Assembly (NCBI GenBank): GCA_026826555.1
Contig: JAKSZT010054305.1
Location: 880,297-944,296, forward strand
DNA: 64,000 nt
Source of the DNA: Tolypeutes matacus
Taxonomy: Eukaryota > Chordata > Mammalia > Cingulata > Chlamyphoridae
Direction: 5' to 3'
The position numbers were made by a program, and so were the translations under genes. The first letter of the stretch is position 1. Each line of letters begins with the position of its first letter. Positions 34,947 through 46,340 of the stretch are shown here, piece by piece. The notes beneath the pieces were generated by a model that made no database searches, was not told the DNA's origin, and saw only the letters and a program-made list of their open reading frames with translations.

Positions 34947-35138
34947 GGAAGCGGCTGTGGCTCAATCGGTAAGGGCTCCCGTTTTACCATATGGGAGGCC
35001 CCGGGAACCGAACCCCGGGGCCTCCTGGTGAAGGCAAGCCTGCCCGCACAGCGTGGTTAGCTGACCCAGTGAGCACAAGCAGAAAGGGGGGGGATAAGTG
35101 AATAAATAAATAAAATCTTTAAAAAAAAAAAAAAAAAA
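34947..35138 (+). mobile_element. DAS SINE, full type, plus strand, with flipped B-box core
   Basis: The head, body and (TAAA)n tail are typical. However, the centre reads CCCCGGGAACCGAACCCCGGGG instead of the usual CCCCGGGTTCGGTTCCCGGGG, which is the reverse complement plus one C. Two extra single bases ('ggtaagggc', 'gttttacc') also occur. It runs into the 100-N gap at its A-tail. The left duplication AGAAATGTATTCTCT (about 34932-34946) recurs after the GAAA repeat near 35455. Confidence 0.88.
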
Positions 35139-35238
35139 NNNNNNNNNNNNNNNNNNNNNNNNNNNNNNNNNNNNNNNNNNNNNNNNNNNNNNNNNNNNNN
35201 NNNNNNNNNNNNNNNNNNNNNNNNNNNNNNNNNNNNNN
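35139..35238. other. Assembly gap (100 N)
   Basis: One hundred undetermined bases follow directly after the poly-A of a DAS SINE. The true length is unknown. Confidence 0.95.
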
Positions 35239-35369
35239 ATTTAATAATCACTTGAATGACATTATCAGATAACATTTCTGGTTAAGAGGACGATATTTAG
35301 GAAACAGAATTTTTATATATAAGGGTTCCTTCCTTCTTTTTAAAATTGCACATGTAATATAGCATTGAA

Positions 35370-35372
35370 GGA

Positions 35373-35456
<84 letters not shown>

Positions 35457-35458
35457 AA
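35370..35458 (+). repeat. (GAAA)n microsatellite
   Basis: About 22 near-perfect GAAA units. The tract lies immediately left of the second copy of the target-site duplication that also precedes the DAS at 34947, so it may have grown from an A-tail. Confidence 0.95.
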
Positions 35459-36487
35459 TGTATTCTCTGATTTCCAAAGATTTTGGACTTTCCTACATTT
35501 CTGGGTTATTTAATTCTAATTTAATCCCATTGTAGTCAGAGAATATATAAGGTGTAACTGACTTAGTGAACATACCATATGCACGTGAAAAGAATATCTG
35601 TTCTTCAATTGCTGGATGTAGTGTTCTATATATCAATTAGTTGAAATTGATAATATCATTCAGATAAAGTAAGACGGTACTCATTTTTGTTTTGTCTGGT
35701 TATACTATAAATTACCAAAAGAGCACTAAAATCTCCCACTATGATTGTGAAACTATTTCTTGCTTTAATTATGTCCAAATGCTCCTTGTATTTTTGAAGA
35801 TATTTTTTATGAGCACATTTATGATCATTATTCTCAATAAATTGATTCCATTCTCATTAAGAAATTCCCCTCTTAATCTTTGCCATAAAATCAACTTTAG
35901 CTGATGTTAATATAGCCACTCTGGCCTTCTTATGCTTAGTAAATGAATGATATATCTTTATTATTTACTTTCAGCCTATCAGTATCTTTATATTTGAAGT
36001 GTTCCTCTTACAGATAGGATATAGCTGTGTTTTGTTTTTTATCCATTTAGACAATTTTTGCCTTTTAATTGGAATGCAGTTATTGACATAGTTTGATTTG
36101 GGTCTATCATATTATTACTTTTTTCTGTTTGTTCTCTGTGTTTGGTTTTATAATTTCTCCGTTCCTCTCTTTTAAAAATTATTATTAGAATTTGGGGACA
36201 GATTCCATTTTAGTGCTTCAATGGACTTTTTTTTTCTTTTTTTTTTTTTTTTTTAGATGATACAGTTTAATAATTTTGATGACATTTACCATGTCCTGTG
36301 TCCATTACTTTAAGGTAATGAGAAACCTTCCCATGACTACCACTTTTTAACAATACCTATTTGTATTAGTTTCTTACTGATTTCTTTTTATTAGCCATTT
36401 GGATGTACTTTTTTATGAAGTACCTATTTAAGTCTCTTGCAAATTGGATTGCCTGCCTAATTTTTATTGATTTTAGGAATATCTATG

Positions 36488-36530
36488 TGTATATATATAT
36501 ATACATATATATATACATACATACAGATAT
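36488..36530 (+). repeat. AT-rich (TA/CA)n tract
   Basis: An imperfect run of TATA and CATA units inside the antisense L1 block. Confidence 0.7.
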
Positions 36531-37560
36531 AGTCTGGATGAAAGGCTTTCATGAGATATATGCTTTACAAATATCCTTTCCCACTCTGTGGCTTGCATTT
36601 TAACTCTCATAATGTTTTTGTTTTGTTTTTTAATTAAAAGGAGTTCTTAATTTTACTGTAATCTAATTTACCATTTTTCTCTTTATGAATAGTGTTTTTG
36701 TGTCCTGCTTAAGAAATCCTTGCTTACCCCAAGATCATAATCATAGTCTTTTATTTTTTTCTAGAATATTTATTGTTTTACCTTTCCCATCTATAATCCA
36801 TCTGGAATTTATTTTTGTGCATGGTGTGTACTAGCAGTCAAGATAATTTTTTTCCATATGGATATTCAATTGATCCAGCATCATTTATTGAAAATCCATC
36901 CTTTTCCTACTGCAAAGAAGTGTCACCTTTATCATAAATTTGGTTACTATACAAATGTGGGTCTATTCCTGGTCTCTTTGTTTTGTTCTATTGATACACT
37001 TGAATATCTTTGCACTAGTAACACACTAACTTAATTAATGTAGCTTTATATTAAATGTTGAAATCTAGTAGTGTAAGTCTTCCAGCTTTGTTCTTCAAGA
37101 TTACCCTGACTATTCTTGGCCTTTGCATTTCCATATAAATTTTATCATCAGCACACATTAAAAAAAAAAAAACTACTGAATTCTTATTGGGATTCTACTG
37201 AACCTATATATTAGTTTGGGGAAATGTTGGTGTCTTTACAACACTGAGTCCTCTGATCCATGAATATGGTTTTTCCCTCTTTATATTCAGGTCTTTTAAA
37301 ATTTCTGTGCCCTTATATTTTAAAATAAAAATTTGTAGATTTAAGTTGATGGCCAATCCATTTAAGAAACCAAAATGAATTTTAAAATCCGCTTTGCCGT
37401 CCAAGCTGAAACACAAAATCAATTTATCTTCAATACAAAGTTTTTGTTCTGCATCTAGTCTCTGATAATACACTAGGTAGTCCAAGACATGCATAAATTT
37501 GACAATGTAATGCAAAATCTTGCTATATGTAAATACATCATTATCAACATTTGTAGATTT

Positions 37561-38020
37561 TTATGATTTTATTAAATTTAGGGAAGACAATTTTGTTTCA
37601 TGTTTAGTTACTATAAACTAAAACTAAAACTTGATTTAATGTTATGGTTCTACTTTCTTAATTAATAGCACATAAAAATTAATTTGGGGAAAAATTAAGG
37701 GGGAAAATTTTTGGTGGAAGATAAAGAACAAAGCTTTAGGCATGTGGTTGCGTCCAAGAAAGGGAACCCAAGGAGAGGGGAACAGAAGTTACACTGTAGA
37801 GTCCTTGGCATTTTGCTACAGCCAAGAGCTGTACAAAGAGAAAGATGCTCCATTCTGGGATAGGGCAAATGTGTTATGACTCTCTCCAAGTCAGCTCAGG
37901 TACCAACCCAGTGCTACCCACGATCTTGCTCCCCTCCCCAAACACACACACATACAACACCTCAGCTCCTCTTCATGTGCAGAGACTCGGGCTGGCTCCT
38001 GACCCAGCTTAGTCTCTCTC
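37561..38020. other. Unique DNA upstream of SLAMF7
   Basis: No transposon is recognised here. A short CACACACA run sits near 37942. This and the following segment are candidate regulatory DNA for SLAMF7, judged only by position. Confidence 0.35.
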
Positions 38021-38215
38021 CAGCCATATTAGTTAAGAGCCTCGGCCACATTCTCAAATTCTCTTTTTCAAAAGCCTCCGTTTTCTCATCTGTAAAATAG
38101 AGATTAAGTAGTATCTTACTCACACAGTTGTTTTGAGGAGGGAATTTTTTAAAAATGCATGCACTCCTAGGCAGTTCCTGGCACATTGCAAGGCTCGTAA
38201 ATAGTATTATAATTA
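38020..38215 (+). repeat. MIR SINE
   Basis: Sense MIR 3' half: 'cctccgttttctcatctgtaaaatagagattaagtagtatcttac' then 'ttcctggcacattgcaaggctcgtaaatag'. Confidence 0.6.
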
Positions 38216-38499
38216 GCCCAATGCCCCTCTTTTGTCCCCTACCCAAACTCCCATTTTGTTCCATTTCCTCTGTTTCTGAATCTCTGCCAGGTCCTAGAGA
38301 GTAACAGAAAAAACAAATAATGTGGTCCTGGTCAGTTCTTAAATTCTCTGAACCTGTGATTCCTTACCGGTAAAATGGGGATTCCATTTCTTTGGGGTTT
38401 ATTGAATACCTACTGTTTGCAAGCCACTAAGTCAGCACAGAATGACATCAGAGATGACAAAACGGCACATTTCAACACCATGTCCCACCTCCTCCTACT

Positions 38500-38583
38500 A
38501 CTTAAAACCCCAGCAGTGGGAAGATATGTGAGCCCTACAAAAGGGAAGTAGGTTCATTTTACTAGTTGACGTCCAGAGGAAAC
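38500..38583 (+). promoter_or_regulatory. SLAMF7: SLAMF7 5' UTR and presumed core promoter
   Basis: The 80 bases before the SLAMF7 start hold CTTAAAAC (38501-38508), a weak TATA-like element. The 'gaagtaggttcatttt' text at about 38545-38560 looks like conserved SLAMF7 leader. TGACGTCC (38567-38574) matches seven of eight bases of a CRE but is probably within the 5' UTR. No CpG island is present. The transcription start is not determined by the sequence. Confidence 0.35.
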
Positions 38584-38638
38584 ATGGTTGGTTTCCCAGA
38601 GTACTTCATCCGCATCTCTCTCCTTTGCCAACTGACAG
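38584..38638 (+). CDS. SLAMF7: SLAMF7 (CRACC/CS1) exon 1, signal peptide
   Basis: SLAMF7 is a self-ligand leukocyte receptor on NK cells, activated lymphocytes and plasma cells. This exon encodes MVGFPEYFIRISLLCQLT plus one base of the next codon, a signal peptide that parallels the human start (same length of 18 codons before the junction, same Q-L-T ending) as I recall it. The ATG has A at -3 and G at +4, a strong initiation context. The donor is ACAG|GTGAGT with GT at 38639-38640. Exon phase is 1, matching exon 2. It lies 29.4 kb from the CD48 ATG in the opposite direction. Confidence 0.9.
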
Positions 38639-40984
38639 GTGAGTTCAGCCAGATTCTCTCTGTCCCCCCAACTGTCTTCCCCAATGTGGGATCTTGCTCC
38701 AGGCTCCTGGGCCCACTCTGGGCTCCTGGCTCAACTCAGGAAGCTCTTTTCCTTCATCTAACATTGCTTTCTACCATCCTCAGGTCTCTGATCACAGAGG
38801 GCAGGGATGGCTCTGGGGACTGACTCTCCTTCTGACTGTCCCAGGGAAGAAGGGCTGAAAGAAGTGGCATTGGGATCAGAACTGTGTTCTAATCCAGATC
38901 TTCCATGAATTAGATGAGGAATATCAAACCTTCCCCGAGCCTCAGAGACTTCATCTTCCAGCCCTTCCAGTTGAGGGCAAATTTAAGAGCAAAATGTGGT
39001 TGTACAGATGAAAAAATAGATTTTAAGAAATGACTATGCATAACAATGATATTAATGGAAGGAATCATTTGAATTTTCTGTCTTAACCCAATCAGTCGCC
39101 ACTTAGAAAACTAACTCATAACATAGGCATTTTATGTTTAATCCCACTGAGAACTGAGATACTTACCACTGGTATCTCTTTGAAGATTTTACTATCTCCA
39201 TTTTACTATGTCTCAGAAAAGACAAGGAGCCCTCTAAGTGAGGGATACTTCTCCTGCCATCAAACTCATGGGGCTCCACCTTCTGAGGACTTGGACAGCT
39301 AGTTAGTGAATTTGGACAGCTAGTTAGTTCATGTGCACCCCAGGCCTTTCTGAAGGGCACAAGAGGGAAGAGAGGTACAAAATCTCAGCAGCACATATAC
39401 AAGCAGTAGGGATGCTATGGCTTAGCAGTCATGTTCATAAAATAAAACCGAGGTATCAGGACACTTAAGCTTTAGAGCAGTTAGCCAATAAAATGTTTCT
39501 GTGATATTTGTCAGCTTTAATATAGAATATAGAATCTAGTACAAAAGAAAGATAGTTCAGTTCTCCTCTGCACTTGCTCAGTCTTCCTGTACTATTGGAG
39601 ACAGAACTGGGCACCACATATGAGAACCATTTATGAACTAGAGCAAACCCAAAGAAAAGGGGGGGGGGAAGCATATATGGACTGAATACTACCTTCAGGT
39701 TGCTGATGTGTGGCATCTGAAATAGTGAAAAGGGTATAAGGCAAAAGTAGGTATGGATTGTTCTTTGTGACTGCATGGAGATAAACAAGGACCAGAAGTA
39801 GAAGCTTCAGGAGGCAGATTTGGGGTCTTTCAGGAAAAAGTTTCTTACCATCAGAGCTAGGCAGAGAAAGGTGGGGGGACTGCAAGCAGGAGGCAGAAAC
39901 TGAGCTTTCTGTAAGTGGAGGAGTTCCTGTGAAGCCTGGGTGACAGTTAAGCGTGTCTTACGAGACATTCGAGCAGAGACAGGGAATTTTGACTAGGGTT
40001 CTGAATACTGAGTGAGTTGTGCTATGTCTGTAAATGAAAGGGCTCGTATAGTCTCAAGTGAAGAGTTACGCATATTGTTTTATTAGAATTTCTTACAAGG
40101 GAAGGAAGAATGTTCTGCTAGTGATTGCAGAGGAACATGTCAGGATGGGCAACTTCCTGGGGGTCTCTCCAGGGTCTCGTCCTCAACTTTAAAGACGAAA
40201 ATCTCTGCTGTATATAGACATGCACTTCTGGTCAGCTTCTGGGCCTGAGTCATTGTGACTCAGCTTAGAAGGGAACACCCTTGGACTCTGCAGGGTCACT
40301 CTGCTGTGAGCGATTCCCACCCCAGGGCTGAAATCATCACATCTGCGACAAATCTCAGGCTGGCTGCACTCCCTGACCAGGCAAACCATTTGGCCTCCAG
40401 GTCTGGCATGACTCCAGCTCTCTTGCTTTGAAGATGAGAAAATGAGGCTCAGAGAGGTTAAGTGACCAGCCCAAGACCACACAGTCAGTCAGCACTCCTG
40501 CCAACTGGCCCATGAAGACAAGTGAGTCACATTGGCAGACTCTCACCTCCTTTGAATTTTTTAAGTTTTAGGAAACAGGTGGTCCTGAGATAGAGCCTCA
40601 CTTTAAAAAAAAAAAGAAAAGAAAAGAACACTCCCTGAACGGAAATAATTACCAGAAATGGAACCTGAGGAGGGGGGCAGGGGAACTTAAGCAGGGCTTT
40701 TGAAAGCCCAGGTGCCCACCCAAAACCTGAACCATGGGCAACAGGATGCAGGTGTGAAACTCAGTCTCCCCCCTCTGCCCTGCCCAAGGTGCACTTCCCA
40801 CAGCTGGAAGGTCAGAAAGTCTCCTTCAGCCTCCAGTGAGCAGGAAGTGCAAGCGGGGCAGCCCTAGACAAAGGACCTCCTGGGTTTGACTGAGAAACTG
40901 TGTTATCTTGGGCAAGATAAGGATATCTAGCAGAATTATTGTGATGCTTTGAATGAGATATCAAATGTAAAATAATTATAATGA

Positions 40985-41205
40985 TAATTACCATTCATTA
41001 AGCTCCCTACTATGTCTAAGTCATTTTTCAAACAATCTCCTCATATGGTCTGTTAAATAGACCTTATTATCATTCCCCATTTTACAGTTGAGGAAACTTA
41101 GGTTCAGAGAAGTCAAGTGTCTTGGCCAAGAGCGCACAGCTATTAAGAGGTAGAGCAGAGTCTCAGGCTTCAAAGCTAGTGCATCCCAGGAGATGCTCAG
41201 TAAAT
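40985..41205 (-). repeat. MIR SINE, antisense
   Basis: A long antisense MIR: 'ttcattaagctccctactatg', 'cttattatcattccccattttacagttgaggaaacttagg', 'aagtcaagtgtcttggccaagagcgcacagc'. A shorter piece of the same kind lies at 40435-40500. Confidence 0.75.
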
Positions 41206-41452
41206 GTGTATTTGAGCTGAACCTTCCTCAGGGAGAGCCTGTTGGGATTCCTTCCTTCTCCAGGTACACAAGTTCAAGGTAGAGGCTGGAAAGTCCCAAG
41301 GAGAGCTGGAAGCTCAGTTTCCAGGATGTAGACTGTATCACCAGGAAACCACACTGGCCAAGCTCAGAAGAGTCAAGAGGGAGCTCTTGCAGCTACAGTA
41401 GTCTCATCTGGAAAATGGGCACAGTAGTCTGTCTCCTTCAGTTTCTAAACTC

Positions 41453-41474
41453 TGTGTGTGTGTGTGTGTGTGTG
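41453..41474 (+). repeat. (TG)n microsatellite
   Basis: Eleven TG units in SLAMF7 intron 1. Confidence 0.9.
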
Positions 41475-41669
41475 TTTCACAGTGGTTTCTTTTTATGAAA
41501 TTAAAACAAACACATAAAATGTATAGAGTTGAAGCCCCCTAGCCCCTGTCCCACCACCCCCTACTCCATGCCCCATCCACCAGACCTTTCCCTAAGGCCC
41601 CCAGAGGCCCTGTAGCACTGCTGCAGACCCCAAGGGTGGTAGGGAGGCTCAGTCTGAGAAGCCCTGCCT

Positions 41670-41805
41670 CAGGTGCCCTGCTTCATGGCTTTCCGCTGAC
41701 TTTGGGCACGTCACCCAACCCTTCGGCATCAACATCCTCACTGTGAAATGGGACCGGACAAAGTAGTCCCTAAGCTTTCTCTCAGCTCTGAGATGCTCTA
41801 GTCCT
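41670..41805 (+). repeat. MIR-like SINE fragment
   Basis: 'gactttgggcacgtcacccaacccttcggcatcaacatcctcactgtgaaatggga' is in MIR order, though diverged. Confidence 0.5.
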
Positions 41806-42584
41806 AGGTTTCCATGAGGATGGTGCCCCCACATGCTGGTGCAGTCTCAAAGAGGCACCAAGTACTCAAGGTGCTTGGGGACTGGGCTGGGAAGCATCTC
41901 ATCCTATCCTGAAGTCTTCCTTCTGGCTCACCATCCCTTGCTCTGGCTGCACTAATCATGTAGCCTTTCTCATAATTTGGCCCTCTTCCCCTACTCAAGG
42001 TGTAAGGCTTGGGGTAACTGGGGAAGGGGAGGAGGTGATAACCAAGGAAAGGGAAGTGGGAAAGGGGAGGAGATGTCCCTTCCTGTTATGGTGGGCTGAC
42101 TCTCCTGGGACCACAAATATCTGAGTTTTAAGCAGGGCAAAAAGCAAAGGGGCTCCTACCCAGCTCCATCCACCTCCAAATACAGGTTGGCTGTGGGACA
42201 TTCACTCACCACTTTACCTCCTGGCTCACCTTGCTGAGAAGTCATCCAAGAGGTTTTGGGAAATCTCTTTCTCACTATTAGCTATCCTTGCAGAACTGAG
42301 ATGAAAAAATGGGAACACTCCTCAAGGCTGGTACCTTATGACACCATCCTTGCCCTTCTCTCCCACCTCCCACCATGTTGTTAGGCTGGTTTGTACTTCT
42401 CAAAATGCTTTCAAATCCACATTCACATTTAATATTCCCCAAAGTCCTGACAAATAGATGGCGTTATCTCTCTCCTATGAGAGTTCTGGAAACTGAAACT
42501 CAAAGCTGTGGTTGGCAAGGCCACAGAATGCAGTGGAAAGAGCACAGACCTCAGAGTCAGAGGTAACTAACTTCTCATTCTGCT

Positions 42585-42745
42585 TCTGCCACTTCTGTCC
42601 CTCCCCAGTTTGGCACCTTGGGAAAGTCACTCAGTCTCTCAGAGCCACAGAGTCTTCATCTATAAAATAGAGCTGAATCTACCTCTAACTCAGGGGGATG
42701 CTGTGAGATTCAATAGAGATAATACCCATTAAATTGGTTTACAAA
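42585..42745 (+). repeat. MIR SINE
   Basis: 'cttgggaaagtcactcagtctctcagagccacagagtcttcatctataaaatagagctgaat' followed by 'gctgtgagattcaatagagataatacc' is a clear sense MIR. Confidence 0.7.
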
Positions 42746-43544
42746 CTACAGAGTGATGCCAACTGTTGGTTGCTGGAGTTAGTATGGAGGAACCAGGATG
42801 GAACCCAGAGCTCTTCTGTCCACCATCTCCACCCTTCTCTGGCCTGGGCCCCATGAACACAACAGCCGATGGTCTGGAACCTAATGCCTGTGCACCAGCC
42901 ACTGGCTAGTTCACAGCAAAATGCTATGTCCAGTCACCAGCCAGTGGGACATCTCCTTCTGGGGAACTTACAAAGGGGAACTGAAATGACATTAGTAGTG
43001 GATTTTCAAGAGATGGATGTAAGAAAGAATTGGAGACTTCCTCAGGATAGGGCTTTGAACTAGACTTTATGGGTCTTAAATAAGATTTAGATGGGCAGAT
43101 AGGAAGAAAAAGCACAAACAAAAACATGAGGTGGAGAGTGAGCTGAGGGTCAGAAAAGGGAAGAGACCCAACTGCTGATGGCAGCCAAGAAGGTGGTGGT
43201 ACCAAGCTTCATATCTTCACACAGCTTTGTATGGTCTCAGATAGGACCAACCCAGGTCATGTGACATGCCCAAACTAATTACTGTGCCAGAGGAAGATTA
43301 TCGCCTGAGCTGGGTGCTGGTCAGTCTTACCCAAACCACCTGGCTGCTACAAAATGGAATGGATGCAGAGGAGGCAACCTGCAGCATTCACTAAACTTTT
43401 AGGTGGAAAGGTAGACTTCTGAGAATGTTGAAGGAGTCTCATGGGGCCCAATCTCCCAAGGCCTTGTAGGCAGCTGTTGGCAGCCACTCATTCTCTGTCT
43501 AGAGAGTCTTCTGATCCCCAGATCAAGTTAAGTCTCCCCATTGC

Positions 43545-43742
43545 ATGTTCCCACAGTACCTGGTACTTCCCCTTCCTTAACAATGTAATTACTTATTTAA
43601 TGACTGTCTTACCTTCTGGAAACTCAATGAAAGCAAGGATCATGACTCTCTTGTTCACCAGTTGTATATCCAGCACCTAATACAGTGTTTGGCACAAAGA
43701 TGGAACTCAGTAGCTTCTTGTTAAAGGGAGGAAGGAATGAGT
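43545..43742 (+). repeat. L2 3' end, sense
   Basis: 'ctggaaactcaatgaaagcaaggatcatgactctcttgttcacc' then 'atccagcacctaatacagtgtttggcacaaag' and an 'aggaatga' end match the sense L2 tail. Confidence 0.65.
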
Positions 43743-44994
43743 GGCCTGCCAAGTGCAACCTACCTACACATGTAACACTCCGTGGCATCACACACTGCAG
43801 GGGGACAGATCACCACAGGAAGGAGAGCATCATCTCAGCCTACACAAAGAAGTCACATTTCTAGATTTCTTTTCCCAGTCAAAAGAGAAGGTGAAACAAA
43901 ACTGGCTAGAGCTCACCCTGCCCCCTCCTCTGAACTCACGTCTAGAAAATAGCACAGGACTACTTTCTTCTTTCATGATCCCTCTTCCCACCCTGAAGAT
44001 GCAATTAAGATAGAGCAATACGCTCTATCCAGGCGCATGTTAGCAGTTTTCCTTATGTCACCCTCCAATTACATTCTAACAAGAAACAGTGAATTTGAAG
44101 ACATTTTCTTACACTTCCACACAATTAACATATGCTGGTACAAAAAAATAGCACCACGTGGGTAGAAGGATGAAAGAAGTCATTGCCCCTGGCTTAAATG
44201 TATGCATACTTGCTAAAGGTATATCCTTGCAGATTTGCCATCTCTCTGTCTTAAACATCCCCCCAAAACCTGCAAGTGAAATTTGAATATGGATTTGCCC
44301 TAAATTCAGAGATTGCACCCACTTGGGGACAAGTGACACCCAATCCTTCAAAGTATTCACCTCTTCTACCTCCATTGTTGAAGTGAAGAAAGAATGTGTG
44401 AATTGACCAATCAAAAATTCAAAATGAAACTGATTTGATCTGTAAAACTTATTAGAACTATTATAACACTCCCTGAGATGACCAAAGAGAAAGCAGTAGA
44501 AAAACCATCCTGGCTTTAGTATTAAGGAAATAGGAAGAGCAACTTTTTGGAAAATCAGATTATTTTATCAAAAGATGATTTGATAAAGTTTCAAAGGACC
44601 CTAAGTATATATGTACTAACTGATAAATTTTAGGGGGGAAAAAATGTTTGAAATATCTTTTAGCTCCTAAAAGATATTTACCCAGAGAGAGAAACCAGTG
44701 CTTTGGGAGACAAATTTGGTGAAGAATTGGTAGCGACCTCAGGTCTGTAACCAAGGGAGTAGCCAACATTTGGACGCATCAGATTTTCTCACCCCCTGAT
44801 GCTGGTAGAGCAACTTGTGCATGAGGGAAGGTCAGCAAAGGACATGAAGGGGAAATTGGGGGTTCCCTGAAGCCCAAGGGCTTTGGATTTGACCGCTGAG
44901 TCCTTGAGCAGGATGGGGAAGGGTTATGAAGAGGGCTTGAACTGGTACTAGTGCCTCCAGGGCGAATGCCACAGGGCCTTTAAAAGAAAGAGTC

Positions 44995-45085
44995 CAGGCT
45001 TTGGGGTTAGAGAGATGTTGGGTAAATCCTCAATTCATTACCTTGGACAAGTTCTTAGTGTTTCTGGCTCTCGGGGTTCTCATTT
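44995..45085 (+). repeat. MIR SINE fragment
   Basis: 'ccttggacaagttcttagtgtttctggctctcggggttctcatttgcaaaatcagg' matches the MIR middle and is followed directly by a hAT-like repeat. Confidence 0.5.
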
Positions 45086-45087
45086 GC

Positions 45088-45300
45088 AAAATCAGGCATC
45101 AACAAACTTTTTCTATAAAGTGCCAAATAGTAAGCATCTTAGGCTTTGTAGACTACAATCTCTGTTACAACTACTCAGCTCCACCATTGTAGCATGAAAG
45201 CAGCCATGGACAATTTGTAAATTGTTCCAATAAAACTTTACTCACAAAAACTGGCAACCAGCCAATTTCACCCATGGGCCATAATTGCCCGTTCTGGGTA
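45088..45300 (-). repeat. hAT-type nonautonomous DNA transposon
   Basis: Blocks 'caaactttttctataaagtgccaaatagtaagcatcttaggctttg', 'ccaataaaactttactcacaaaaac' and 'cacccatgggccataattgccc' form a well-known mammalian hAT-Charlie-class repeat read on the minus strand. I do not assign a subfamily. Confidence 0.55.
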
Positions 45301-46189
45301 AAAGGATCAAAATCCCCAAACTGCTTTAAGTATTCTGCATAATCTTTACAATAAATATCTAGCACAGAGTAGATCCTTAATACATGGTGACTAGTATTAT
45401 TTGGGAGCTCTTGCCAAAGTAGTTCATGTTTAACAGGAACCAATGAAATAAGTCTCTAACGAAGTAATTTTAGTTATCTGGATAGGCCAGTCCAGATTCT
45501 TTACCAGAAGAGGCATGAATTACATCAAAACTAGGGTATCAGGAAATATTATGGACTAACAGGTTGTAAAATGAAATGGTACCTGGATGCCTAACAATAG
45601 CCCAGGGCCAGTTAAGCACAGAAAGTGCAGCACTAGGGGCCCATGATGGTTTTCATTCTAATTTCCTTTAAAATTGGAAGAAAATGAATATAATAATAAT
45701 AATGAATATATAATAACATATCAAGTATGGATTACATTCACCTTTATGCCCCAAGTTGCAAAATATAATTTTTAATATTTTTGTGAAGGAAGGGACCCAG
45801 GAAGGCAAAGGCCTATGGCAGCAGCATTATATTTCAACTTTCAGGAACCTATAGCTCGGCTGTTGTGTTGGGGGTTAAAGTATTTTCTTTGTTTCTTTCC
45901 TTTTGTGTTTTCTATGACGTTTTAAGAAAGTTCCTCTTAACTATTTCAACCTGACACCTTAAGGGAAGGAAGTGAAAATAATTTTAAGGAAACGTTCTAG
46001 TTTTAGTTTTGCCACTATTTCTGTGAACCTTGAATAAGTTCTTCCATCTCTGCTATCTCATTTTCTCACCTGAAAAACAGCCCCCAAAGTGCAGCAGTCC
46101 CTGCCTTATAACAAGCATTCAGTCAAGGTTAAGTGAAGGAGTGGCTTCTACCAAGTGAAAGAGTCTGTACAGCGTTGCCAAAATGGCAC

Positions 46190-46340
46190 CTGGCTTGGAG
46201 TCAGACAGAATGAGCTCTGCCGCTGTGTGGTGGAGTAAGTTATTAAACCACATTGTGCCTTGGGTTCCTGTTCCGTAAAATCTTTTCTCTAAGGATTGTT
46301 ACGAGGGTGAAAGGAGATCACAGTAGGTGCTTTTAAACCG
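46190..46340 (+). repeat. MIR SINE
   Basis: A diverged MIR with 'tggcttggagtcagacagaatgagctctgccgctgtg' and 'aagttattaaaccacattgtgccttgggttcc'. Confidence 0.5.

Larger units (their letters stand above)
34585..37560 (-). repeat. Antisense L1 block, rearranged
   Basis: 34585-34940 matches the antisense L1 3' part ('ctaggagtagaattgctgggtcac', 'tttgcattgccctgtcatg'). 35455-36170 matches the antisense endonuclease region ('tttaatcccattgtagtcagagaata', 'atgttaatatagccactctggcc'). 36370-37200 matches the antisense ORF2 C-terminal region ('tttaccatttttctctttatg', 'catcatttattgaaaatccatcc', 'ccagctttgttctt'). The order is not collinear with one L1, so at least two old copies are joined. Confidence 0.65.

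Noticed and set aside
35370..35458. Regular short repeats considered as a CRISPR-like or satellite array
   Set aside because: It is a plain GAAA microsatellite without spacers, in a mammalian genome.
39383..39404. Possible U6 snRNA fragment ('gcagcacatatac')
   Set aside because: Only 13 bases match the U6 5' part and the following sequence shows no U6 similarity.
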